DNA of 64,000 nucleotides, from positions 1-64,000 of the forward strand of contig DATJUB010000013.1 in NCBI GenBank assembly GCA_035502775.1. The letters run 5' to 3'. The position numbers were made by a program, and so were the translations under genes. Under the pieces are notes generated by a model, which ran no database searches, was not told the origin of the DNA, and worked only from the letters and a program-made list of their open reading frames with translations. The stretch's first letter is position 1. Each line of letters starts with the position of its first letter. This DNA comes from 67-14 sp035502775 (GTDB lineage: Bacteria; Actinomycetota; Thermoleophilia; Solirubrobacterales; 70-9). Of the stretch, positions 42,472 through 49,976 are shown one piece after another.

Positions 42472-44109
42472 ATGGCTCATAAAGAGCTGAAGTTCGCAGA
42501 AGAAGCACGGGGAGCCCTGCAGGCCGGCGTCGACGCCGTCGCCGACGCGGTCAAGGTAACCCTCGGTCCCAAGGGCCGTTACGTAGTACTCGACAAGAAG
42601 TTCGGCGCTCCGACCATCACCAACGATGGTGTCACCATCGCCCGTGAGGTCGAGATCGAGGACGTCTTCGAGAACCAGGGTGCCCAGCTCGTCCGTGAGG
42701 TCGCGACCGCGACCAACGACGTCGCCGGTGACGGAACCACCACCGCCACCCTGCTCGCCCAGATCATCGTCCGCCAGGGCTTGAAGAACGTCGCCGCCGG
42801 GGCCAACCCGCTGGCGCTGCGCCGTGGCATCGAGAAGGCCGTTGACGAGGTCGTCGAGAACCTTCGCAACAAGCAGTCCGCGGAGATCAACGGCAAGGAG
42901 CAGATCGCTCGCGTCGCCGCCATTTCGGCCGCTGATGACGAGATCGGCAACACCATCGCCGACGCGATCGACAAGGTCGGCAAGGACGGCGTGGTCAACG
43001 TCGAAGAAGGCCAGACCTTCGGCATGGAGCTCGAGTTCACCGAGGGCATGCAGTTCGACAAGGGCTACATCTCGCCCTACATGGTCACCGACCAGGACCG
43101 TATGGAGGCTGTTCTCGAAGAGCCCTACGTCCTGATCGCCAACCAGAAGATCGGTTCCGTCCGCGACGTGCTGCCCGTTCTGGAGCAGGTCATGCAGGGT
43201 GGAAAGCCCTTGCTGATCGTCGCCGAGGACGTCGAAGGCGAATGCCTCGCGACCCTCGTCGTCAACAAGCTGCGTGGCACCTTCACCGGTGTCGCGGTCA
43301 AGGCGCCGGGCTTCGGCGACCGCCGCAAGCGCATGCTCGAGGACATCGGCATCCTGACCGGTGGTGAAGTGATCACCGAAGAGATGGGCCTCAAGCTGGA
43401 GAACACCCAGCTGACCCAGCTCGGCCAGGCCCGCCGCGTGGTCGTCTCCAAGGACACGACCACGATCATCGACGGTTCCGGCGACGCCGAGGCCATCAAG
43501 GGCCGGATCAAGCAGATCCGCTCGGAGATCGAGAACACCGATTCCGAGTTCGACCGTGAGAAGCTCCAGGAGCGTCTCGCCAAGCTGGCCGGCGGCGTTG
43601 CCGTGGTCAAGGTCGGCGCTGCCACCGAGACCGAGATGAAAGAGAAGAAGCACCGCGTCGAAGACGCCCTTCAGGCTGCCCGTGCGGCGCTGGAAGAGGG
43701 AATCGTCCCCGGCGGCGGAGTCGCCCTTCTCAACGCTCAGGAAGCTCTCGACGTCGACGCGTTCGAGGATGCCGATGAGCGCACCGGTGCCCAGATCATC
43801 CGCCGTTCGCTCGAAGAGCCCGTCCGGCAGATCGCCGAGAACTCGGGCCTCGAAGGTTCGGTCGTGGTCAACCACGTCCGCGGCCTGAAGACCGGCGAGG
43901 GACTGAACGCCGCTTCCGGTGAGTACGGCGACATGGTCAAGGCCGGAGTGCTCGACCCGACCGTCGTCACGCGCTCTGCCCTGCAGAACGCCGCGTCGAT
44001 CGCGAAGAACATCCTCGTGACCGAGGCGATCATCGCCGAGCCCGCCGAAGAAGGCGGAGCCGGAATGCCCGCCATGCCCGACATGGGCGGAATGGGCGGC
44101 ATGATGTAA
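42472..44109 (+). CDS. groEL: Chaperonin GroEL
   Basis: The 545-residue chaperonin ring subunit. It has the ATP site segment VTLGPKGRYVVLDK and NDGVTIAREVE, the DGTTTATLLAQ motif, and the Gly-Met-rich tail GMPAMPDMGGMGGMM typical of ATPase-active GroEL (GroEL2-like). AGGAGG lies 9 bases upstream. It has no histidine-rich tail, so it resembles the housekeeping rather than the groES-linked GroEL1 of mycobacteria, even though it follows groES. Confidence 0.98.
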   Translation: MAHKELKFAEEARGALQAGVDAVADAVKVTLGPKGRYVVLDKKFGAPTITNDGVTIAREVEIEDVFENQGAQLVREVATATNDVAGDGTTTATLLAQIIVRQGLKNVAAGANPLALRRGIEKAVDEVVENLRNKQSAEINGKEQIARVAAISAADDEIGNTIADAIDKVGKDGVVNVEEGQTFGMELEFTEGMQFDKGYISPYMVTDQDRMEAVLEEPYVLIANQKIGSVRDVLPVLEQVMQGGKPLLIVAEDVEGECLATLVVNKLRGTFTGVAVKAPGFGDRRKRMLEDIGILTGGEVITEEMGLKLENTQLTQLGQARRVVVSKDTTTIIDGSGDAEAIKGRIKQIRSEIENTDSEFDREKLQERLAKLAGGVAVVKVGAATETEMKEKKHRVEDALQAARAALEEGIVPGGGVALLNAQEALDVDAFEDADERTGAQIIRRSLEEPVRQIAENSGLEGSVVVNHVRGLKTGEGLNAASGEYGDMVKAGVLDPTVVTRSALQNAASIAKNILVTEAIIAEPAEEGGAGMPAMPDMGGMGGMM

Positions 44110-44150
44110 GAAGTCTCTTCCGAGACTTCGCCGGACCTTCGGGAACGGCA

Positions 44151-44184
44151 GACAAAGGCCCGGGGCTTGCCCCGGGCCTTTGTC
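44151..44184 (+). terminator. Terminator-like hairpin after groEL
   Basis: GACAAAGGCCCGGGGC (44151-44166) and its exact reverse complement (44169-44184) form a 16-bp stem with a two-base centre (14 bp with a 6-base loop). A short GTTCT follows. A smaller 8-bp hairpin (44110-44117 with 44122-44129) lies just after the stop codon. Confidence 0.75.
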
Positions 44185-44207
44185 GTTCTACCAACCTCTG
44201 CGCACGC

Positions 44208-44252
44208 TCTGGCAACGATTTCTAGTGATAGTCACTAGAAATCGTTGCCAGA
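44208..44252. repeat. Perfect 21-bp palindrome
   Basis: Arms 44208-44228 and 44232-44252 are exact reverse complements with the loop TAG. It lies between the groEL terminator and the end of the SDR gene. Its right arm reappears with one change at window bases 1-16. It could end transcripts of the opposite strand gene but has no T-run; I treat it as a repeat element. Confidence 0.8.
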
Positions 44253-44278
44253 AGGCGCGGATGCTCCTCGGGGGTTGT

Positions 44279-45040
44279 CTACATGTGGTCGATCAGGCTG
44301 CCGGCGCTGATGTTGACCGTGGCCGCGGTCATGGTTCTGGCCTTGTCCGAGGCGATGAAGGCGGCGGTGTCGCCGACGTCCCGGAGGGTCGCGGCGCGGC
44401 CGAGCATGGTCGCTCCCACGATTCCCTCGCGGATCGCGTCCTTCGCCTCGAAATCATCGGAGATCGCCTCGGGAACGCCGCCGGAGCGCATGGTCACGAC
44501 CCGGATCCCGTACTCGCCCAACTCCATCGAGAGCTGCCGCCGCATCGATTCCATCGCTTCGAAACCGGTCTGCAGACCCCCGAGGCTGTAATTCCTCACC
44601 GGATCGCCGGATCCGCCGAAGATCATGATCACACCGGACCCCTGCCGCTTCATGTGCCGCGCCGCCGCGCGGGAGGTGAGAAACAGGCTGCGGACCCCGT
44701 TTACCACCGGTGCCAGGTAGTCCTCCAACTCCATCTCGACCATGGGTGTTCCCTGCACGTCACCGTGGGTGATCGCGTTGAAGCTGATGTCGAGACCCCC
44801 GGCCTCCCCGACCACCATGTCGGCGTGGGCGTCGACCGCCTCGGGGTCCTGCGCGTCGAGGACCGCGACTTCGGCCCTCCCTCCATCCGCACGGATATCG
44901 GTGGCGGTCGCGCCGAGCGTCCTCTCGGTCCGGCCGGCGAGAAACACCCGTGCGCCTTCGGCGGCGAATGCCCGTGCGGCCGCTCCGCCGATCGATCCGC
45001 CCCCGCCATAGACCACCGCGTTCTTGCCTTGAAGCAACAT
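44279..45040 (-). CDS. SDR family protein lacking the catalytic lysine
   Basis: A 253-residue Rossmann-fold SDR. AVVYGGGGSIGGAAARAFAA binds the dinucleotide and FLAGRTERTLG points to NADP. The active-site tyrosine seems to be in RNYSLGGLQTGF, but the residue four on, normally Lys, is Gly, and Ser sits in IFGGSGD. It may have changed activity or be non-catalytic. GGAGG precedes the ATG. The substrate is unknown. Confidence 0.87.
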   Translation of the reverse strand: MLLQGKNAVVYGGGGSIGGAAARAFAAEGARVFLAGRTERTLGATATDIRADGGRAEVAVLDAQDPEAVDAHADMVVGEAGGLDISFNAITHGDVQGTPMVEMELEDYLAPVVNGVRSLFLTSRAAARHMKRQGSGVIMIFGGSGDPVRNYSLGGLQTGFEAMESMRRQLSMELGEYGIRVVTMRSGGVPEAISDDFEAKDAIREGIVGATMLGRAATLRDVGDTAAFIASDKARTMTAATVNISAGSLIDHM

Positions 45041-45096
45041 CTCAACCTCCGAGTTAGCTTGCCGTCAGAGGGTAAGACCTGCCCGGAGGCCGAGAA

Positions 45097-46152
45097 TCAT
45101 CGGCGGGCGTGGCCGTAGGCGTACTGCATGTAGCGCGGATTCCTCAGCTTGTTCTTGATGACCCGCAGGGCGTTCGGGTAGTTGTACGGATTGAAGATGT
45201 CCTCGGCGCCGCCGAAACCGCGGTAGTAGTTGAACATCCGCACCCGTGGACGTTTCTCCATCCACTTGAAAACCTGGCGGGTGAAGGTGACATTGTCCGA
45301 ACCGGCGACACCCCACTCGGTCAGCCCGACCGGCTTGCTCCGCCAGCGCTTGGCGGCGAAGAACTTGTTGAGGTCCTTCCAATGGGGGTAGTTCGAGTAG
45401 AAATCGACCCCGGCCCAATCGACGAAATTGGCTCCGGGCCAGTAGTTGCCGGGCCAGTTCCCCTTCACTCTCGGGGACCCGGCGGGCAGGGTGCTCCACA
45501 CGATCGCGACCGGCGGGGCGGGCAGCGCGGTCGGCCGGGAACCGTTCGCGAAAACCATCGGCGGCATGCCGAGACGGACGAGCTTGCGGTCGATCTGACC
45601 GGTGGGAAGTCCGCCGCGCACGATCACCGAGATGCGCTGGAACGCCTTGCGGTACCAGTAGGTGGTGTGGTCGCCGCCCTTCTGGGCACCGGAACAGTTG
45701 ACCGCCGAGTACGGGTTCAGGCAGCGATTCGGCTCCCCCAAGGGGCGGATGTACGAACGAAGGTCCTTCTCGGTGAAGAAACGGTTGATCTCCAACAGAT
45801 AGGCGTCACCGACTCCGGTGGCGATCTGCCTGGGCGTGATCAGCTCGGCCCGGGTCTCGTCGTCAGCGGTCGAGATGTGAAGCATCGGACGGACCTCGGC
45901 GTTCTGCCAGCGCCTGTAGGCGAGATTCAGGCCATTGCCCCAGGGATGGAAGGTCTGCAGGACCGCGGGATGGAATCCCACCGCGGCGGCGAAATTCTGG
46001 AATCCGTCGAGCGTCCCGTTGTCGCTCACCCCGGTCATCACCTTGCCCGCGGGCGGCCCGAGAACGGCGGCATTCGACGCCTGCGCCGGAATCAGGAACA
46101 GGGCGGAGATCAGCAGGGCCGGGATCAGCCTGGCTAGCGGCTTCAGGTCCAT
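45097..46152 (-). CDS. Secreted GH26-like protein (family B member 1)
   Basis: A 351-residue protein with signal peptide (about 1-28, LARLIPALLISALFLIPAQA) and a TIM-barrel domain like beta-mannanases. FHPWGN, MLHIST, the acid/base candidate Glu in YIRPLGEPNRC and the nucleophile candidate in PVGLTEWGVAGS are present, in the order expected of GH26. A close relative lies at 54290. ATG 46152 is chosen next to a TTG at 46155. The substrate and activity are inferred only from fold motifs. Confidence 0.85.
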   Translation of the reverse strand: MDLKPLARLIPALLISALFLIPAQASNAAVLGPPAGKVMTGVSDNGTLDGFQNFAAAVGFHPAVLQTFHPWGNGLNLAYRRWQNAEVRPMLHISTADDETRAELITPRQIATGVGDAYLLEINRFFTEKDLRSYIRPLGEPNRCLNPYSAVNCSGAQKGGDHTTYWYRKAFQRISVIVRGGLPTGQIDRKLVRLGMPPMVFANGSRPTALPAPPVAIVWSTLPAGSPRVKGNWPGNYWPGANFVDWAGVDFYSNYPHWKDLNKFFAAKRWRSKPVGLTEWGVAGSDNVTFTRQVFKWMEKRPRVRMFNYYRGFGGAEDIFNPYNYPNALRVIKNKLRNPRYMQYAYGHARR

Positions 46153-46196
46153 CAAGGGTTGGAACAGGGTAGGACCCCTGTCGTTGCGGTGAAGGC

Positions 46197-47081
46197 TCAG
46201 GCCGGTTCCGAAAGCACGTCGGCCATCGAACGCGGGGATATCCCAAGCGCCTCCAGGTCGGCGGTGCCTCGCTCCGAAGTCATCGACACGCGCATCAGCT
46301 CCGCCTCCTGCCAGGTGGCGAAAACCGTCTCCTTGAAGATCCGGTGAAGGGTGCTCAGACCGAGGTGAACCACCGGCAGCGGAATGTGAAGCAGCGGCCG
46401 TGGCCTGCCCGAAAGGCGTCCGACCAGGGTCGACATCTGGGAGTAGCTGAGAGTTTCCGGGCCGACCAGATCACAGATCTCACTGCCGGGCCTGTCCATC
46501 GAGGCGAGCACCGCCCGCGCCGCGTCGTCGGCCCACACCGGCTGATAGATCGATCTGCCGTCACCGGAGACGGGAATCGCCGGCAGGAAGGAGAACCGAC
46601 GCAGCAGGGTGATCCAGGGGTCGGAGTGATCGAACACGATCGAGGGCCTGAAGATCTTGGTCTCCATGGGGGACGCCAGCAGGGCCTGCTCGGCGATCCA
46701 CTTGGCACGGAAGAAGCGGGTGCGCTGGACCGAGGAGGCGTTCAGCGCGCTGAAGAAGACGAATCGCTTGACCCCGGCGCGTTCGGCGGCCTCCAGCAGG
46801 CGCACCGTCGCCAGGCCGTTCAGTTCCTCGACCCGGTAGGGCGGCTGATCGCGGATCGAGGCGGCCAGATGGATCACGGTGTCGACCCCGCGCATCGCCT
46901 GCCGCAGCAGATAGGGGTCCGACAGTTCGCGCAGATCGCCCATGGTGATCTGGACGTTGACCCGCTGGTCGCCGAGCTTGCGTGGTTCGCGAACCAGGCA
47001 GCGGACGTCTTCGCCCGATTCGAGCAGGCGGGGCAGGAGGCGGGAACCGATCGAGCCGGTCGCTCCGGTCAGAAGTATCAA
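46197..47081 (-). CDS. NAD(P)-binding epimerase/NmrA-like protein
   Basis: A 294-residue atypical SDR. ILLTGATGSIGSRLLPRLLE is the Rossmann loop and CLVREPRKL the second strand. The usual YxxxK is not kept (FFSALNASSVQRTRFFRAKW), as in complex I NDUFA9/NmrA-like proteins that often act as redox sensors or in quinone and electron-transfer biology. Start TTG 47081. It is divergent from ferredoxin, with 105 bases between. Confidence 0.85.
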   Translation of the reverse strand: MILLTGATGSIGSRLLPRLLESGEDVRCLVREPRKLGDQRVNVQITMGDLRELSDPYLLRQAMRGVDTVIHLAASIRDQPPYRVEELNGLATVRLLEAAERAGVKRFVFFSALNASSVQRTRFFRAKWIAEQALLASPMETKIFRPSIVFDHSDPWITLLRRFSFLPAIPVSGDGRSIYQPVWADDAARAVLASMDRPGSEICDLVGPETLSYSQMSTLVGRLSGRPRPLLHIPLPVVHLGLSTLHRIFKETVFATWQEAELMRVSMTSERGTADLEALGISPRSMADVLSEPA

Positions 47082-47172
47082 GAGGCTTGGGGTGGTTGGA
47101 CCTGCATGCTCATCAGTCTAGTAGTCGGCATTCACCGGCCGACCGGACCAAGCGCTGCGGAGGGGCAGGGTC

Positions 47173-47178
47173 TAAGAT
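47173..47178 (+). promoter_or_regulatory. -10 box for fdxA
   Basis: TAAGAT lies 8 bases before the fdxA ATG. No Shine-Dalgarno sequence is seen, in keeping with a leaderless or almost leaderless transcript. Confidence 0.45.
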
Positions 47179-47186
47179 GACAACCC

Positions 47187-47447
47187 ATGAGCTACGTAAT
47201 CGCCGAACCATGCATCGGAACCAAAGACAATTCGTGTGTCGAGGTCTGCCCGGTGGATTGCATCCACCCGACCCCGGATGAACCCGATTACGAAAAGGTC
47301 GAAATGCTCTACATCGACCCGGACGAGTGCATCGATTGCGACGCCTGTGTCGAGGCCTGTCCCGTGGACGCCTGTTTCGCCGAGGACCAGCTGCCGGCCG
47401 AGTGGGCGAACTTCGCGGAGAAGAACGCCGAATACTTCAAGAACTGA
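47187..47447 (+). CDS. fdxA: 7Fe ferredoxin
   Basis: An 86-residue electron carrier. CIGTKDNSCVEVCPVDCIHP and CIDCDACVEACPVDAC supply the cysteines for one [3Fe-4S] and one [4Fe-4S] cluster, the FdxA pattern common in Actinobacteria. Length is a little short of the usual 105 residues at the C terminus. It is closed by a strong terminator at 47464. Confidence 0.95.
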   Translation: MSYVIAEPCIGTKDNSCVEVCPVDCIHPTPDEPDYEKVEMLYIDPDECIDCDACVEACPVDACFAEDQLPAEWANFAEKNAEYFKN

Positions 47448-47463
47448 GAATCAGTTCAGACAA

Positions 47464-47495
47464 CGAAAAAGCGCCCCGGCCGGGGCGCTTTTTCG
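47464..47495. terminator. Bidirectional terminator between fdxA and the opposing gene
   Basis: A perfect 32-base palindrome, 16 bases on each side, with five A at one end and five T at the other and a GC-rich centre. It can end fdxA on the + strand and the glycosidase-like gene on the minus strand. Confidence 0.9.
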
Positions 47496-47515
47496 TGCAG
47501 CGGACGTGACTCAAA

Positions 47516-48679
47516 TCAGGGGCGGCCACGGGTGAACTTGACGAACTTCCGCCAGGCCGGCTTGGCGACCAGCTTCTTGCCCTTGTGCCACTCGATCAGG
47601 CCGATCGTGTAACAGAAGCTGCAGTTGACGCCCTTGGGATCGGTGTCCTGCCAGGCGAACCAGTAGACGTTCTTCAGGCGCAGCTTGCGGCGATCCTTGA
47701 TCAGGTACTCGAAGGCCGAGCTGAGCTGCCTCGCCTGGGCACCCTTGCTGCCCTTCAGGAACGAGTTCGTCGCGGGGCCGGAACCCCAGCCGATCTCGGT
47801 GACCTGGATCGACTTCGAACGGAAGCCGGCATCGATCGCGGCCCTGCGGAACTGCTTCATGATCTGCTTCAGCGTGGAGGTGTCCTTGGCGTAGGGATGG
47901 AGTGCCAGGGAATCGACGCTGCTTTTCTTCGAGTACCTGGCCAGCTTCCGGACGAAGTCGGTCGCGTCCATCGCCTGGCGCTTCGAGCCCTTGGGCCTCG
48001 CGAACAGGCCGGAGACGACCACCTCGGCCTTGGGATCGTTGTTGTGGATCACCCGGGCCGAAGCATCGAGCAAGCGGCCGTACTTGGCCGGTGACACCGG
48101 TGTCGCGAAGTAGTGGAAGTTCGCCTCGTTCCAGATCTGCCACTCGCGTACCGGAGTTTTCGGCAGCTTGGACTGGACCTGGTGCGGCTCCTCCCAGAAC
48201 TCGCCGTCGCTTCCGTAGCGCTGGACGGCGGCCTTCACGAACTTCCGCCACTTGTCGAGCTGGTTGCCGTTGGCGACGGGAAGGTTGGTGGTGCGCTTGC
48301 TCATCCAGGCCGGAGTCGCGTAGAGCGTGGGCATGATCCGCACTCCCTCTCGCGCGGCGACCCGGATCGTCTCGTCGAGCGCTCCCCATTCGTACTTCTC
48401 CGCCGACCGGGGCTGGATCAGATCCCAGCCGACCGCCACCCGGACCGACTTCACCTTGCCGCGCTTCATGCGCTGCGTGTCGAGCCGGTTGAGGCCCTCC
48501 TGCGGCACGATTCCGAGGAACCCGCTGGGCGCCTTCGGCACCGCCCGGGCCGGTGCGGCCAGGGTCGCGGCGCCGACAAGGCAGCACAGGGCGACGGCCG
48601 CCACGAGGGCGGTGAGGATTGACATGGACGACTTTCCCGTAGGGAGAATGCGTTTGGTCTCGATCATCACGTTGCTCAT
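47516..48679 (-). CDS. Secreted glycosidase-like protein (family A member 3)
   Basis: The 387-residue protein has a basic N terminus, signal segment ILTALVAAVALCCLVGAATL and then the GH-A-like domain: SGFLGIVPQEGLNRLDTQRM, acid/base candidate in WQIWNEANFHYF, nucleophile candidate in QVTEIGWGSG and NCSFCYTIGLI near the end. It is closest to the product of 19626, without that protein's extra membrane part. The start could be ATG 48679, 48667 or 48625; I chose 48679 because it keeps Lys and Arg before the hydrophobic core. Confidence 0.87.
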   Translation of the reverse strand: MSNVMIETKRILPTGKSSMSILTALVAAVALCCLVGAATLAAPARAVPKAPSGFLGIVPQEGLNRLDTQRMKRGKVKSVRVAVGWDLIQPRSAEKYEWGALDETIRVAAREGVRIMPTLYATPAWMSKRTTNLPVANGNQLDKWRKFVKAAVQRYGSDGEFWEEPHQVQSKLPKTPVREWQIWNEANFHYFATPVSPAKYGRLLDASARVIHNNDPKAEVVVSGLFARPKGSKRQAMDATDFVRKLARYSKKSSVDSLALHPYAKDTSTLKQIMKQFRRAAIDAGFRSKSIQVTEIGWGSGPATNSFLKGSKGAQARQLSSAFEYLIKDRRKLRLKNVYWFAWQDTDPKGVNCSFCYTIGLIEWHKGKKLVAKPAWRKFVKFTRGRP

Positions 48680-48688
48680 GCAACAGGA

Positions 48689-48713
48689 CCGGGGCCGCAT
48701 CGTTGCGGCCCGG
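48689..48713 (-). terminator. Hairpin between mrp and the downstream gene
   Basis: CCGGGGCCGC and GCGGCCCGG pair around ATCGTT with one bulged base. It lies 20 bases after the mrp stop on the minus strand. No T-run follows, so the call is tentative. Confidence 0.4.
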
Positions 48714-48733
48714 CCGTGGAATTTTCGGTTCTT

Positions 48734-49894
48734 CTACTGAAGAACGGGCAGTTCGCGGGCCTTCGACCCGAGCTTGGGCGCCGCCGGCGCGGGTGTGGCG
48801 GCGGCCGTCTGCAGCATCGGCAGGTCACGCGGAGACATCGACACGATGCGCTTCGCGATCTCGTTGATCGCCTTGCCGGCCGGTGAATCCGGCTTCTCGA
48901 CCGCGAGGGGCGTGCCCACGTCGGCATGCTCGCGAAGCTCTTCCGAAAGCGGGATCTGGCCGAGCAGCGGCACGCCGATCTCGTCGGCCAGGAGCTGGCC
49001 GCCGCCCTCGCCGAAGATCGAGAACTTCTCGCCGGTCGGGGTCGTGAATCCGGACATGTTCTCGATCACGCCCATCACCTCGAGATCGACCTTGTTCGCC
49101 ATCTCGACCGAGCGCCGGGCAACCGATTGCGCGGCGGGCTGCGGGGTGGTGACCACCGTGAGCTTGGCCTGGGGCAGGAGCTGGGCCAGGGTCATGGCGA
49201 TGTCGCCGGTGCCCGGAGGCAGGTCGAGCAGGAGGTACTCGAGCTCGCCCCAGGCGACATCCTCGAGGAACTGCTGGAGTGCCTTGTGGAGCATCGGGCC
49301 GCGCCAGACAACCGCCGAGTTGTCCTCGACGAAGTAGCCGATAGACATCGTCTTGACACCGGATGGGGCTTCCGGCGGAAGGATCTTGCGTTCCCCGTTC
49401 ACGTCCGGCTTCACGTCGATCCCGAGCATGCGGGGGATCGAGTAGCCGTAGACGTCGGCGTCGAGCGCGCCGGTGGCGTGGCCCTGCGCCTGGAGCGCCG
49501 CCGCGAGGTTCGCGGTCATGGTCGACTTGCCGACGCCGCCCTTGCCGGAGGCGACGCAGATCACGTTGTTGACCTGGGCCAGTGCGCCCTGCGGTAGCTT
49601 GCCACGGCCGAGGGTCTGCTGAAGGTTGCCCTTCTCCTCGTCGGAGAGCACGTCGAAGCCGACGCCGACACCGGTCACGCCCTCGAGCGAAGAGACCTGA
49701 GTGACGACCGCGTCGTGAAAGTGTGAGCGGATCGGACAGCCCGGGGTGGTCAGCGAGACGGTCACGTCCACCTTGCCATCCTGCTTGATGTCGATCGAGC
49801 GGACCATGCCGAGTTCGACGATGTTGCGGCGCAATTCGGGGTCGATCACCGCCGTGAGCTTCTCTGTCACCTGTGCTTCTGAGGGTAGGGCCAT
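48734..49894 (-). CDS. mrp: Mrp/NBP35-type Fe-S cluster carrier ATPase
   Basis: A 386-residue P-loop ATPase. An N-terminal MIP18/DUF59 domain (about 1-90, with PGCPIRSHF) precedes the ParA-like domain: deviant Walker A VASGKGGVGKST (near 115), LLDLPPGTGD, and GVIENMSGF. The CxxC that holds the shared cluster in ApbC/Nbp35 is absent after ENMS (TTPTGEK instead), as I also expect for actinobacterial Mrp. The last 25 residues are Pro/Ala-rich. Confidence 0.93.
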   Translation of the reverse strand: MALPSEAQVTEKLTAVIDPELRRNIVELGMVRSIDIKQDGKVDVTVSLTTPGCPIRSHFHDAVVTQVSSLEGVTGVGVGFDVLSDEEKGNLQQTLGRGKLPQGALAQVNNVICVASGKGGVGKSTMTANLAAALQAQGHATGALDADVYGYSIPRMLGIDVKPDVNGERKILPPEAPSGVKTMSIGYFVEDNSAVVWRGPMLHKALQQFLEDVAWGELEYLLLDLPPGTGDIAMTLAQLLPQAKLTVVTTPQPAAQSVARRSVEMANKVDLEVMGVIENMSGFTTPTGEKFSIFGEGGGQLLADEIGVPLLGQIPLSEELREHADVGTPLAVEKPDSPAGKAINEIAKRIVSMSPRDLPMLQTAAATPAPAAPKLGSKARELPVLQ

Positions 49895-49976
49895 ACCTCA
49901 ATTCTGGCAGAGAGGGGGAGAGTTTCCCGCGTCCGGCTCTTCAAGGGGACATACGCCACTACCCGAGGAGTCGAAG

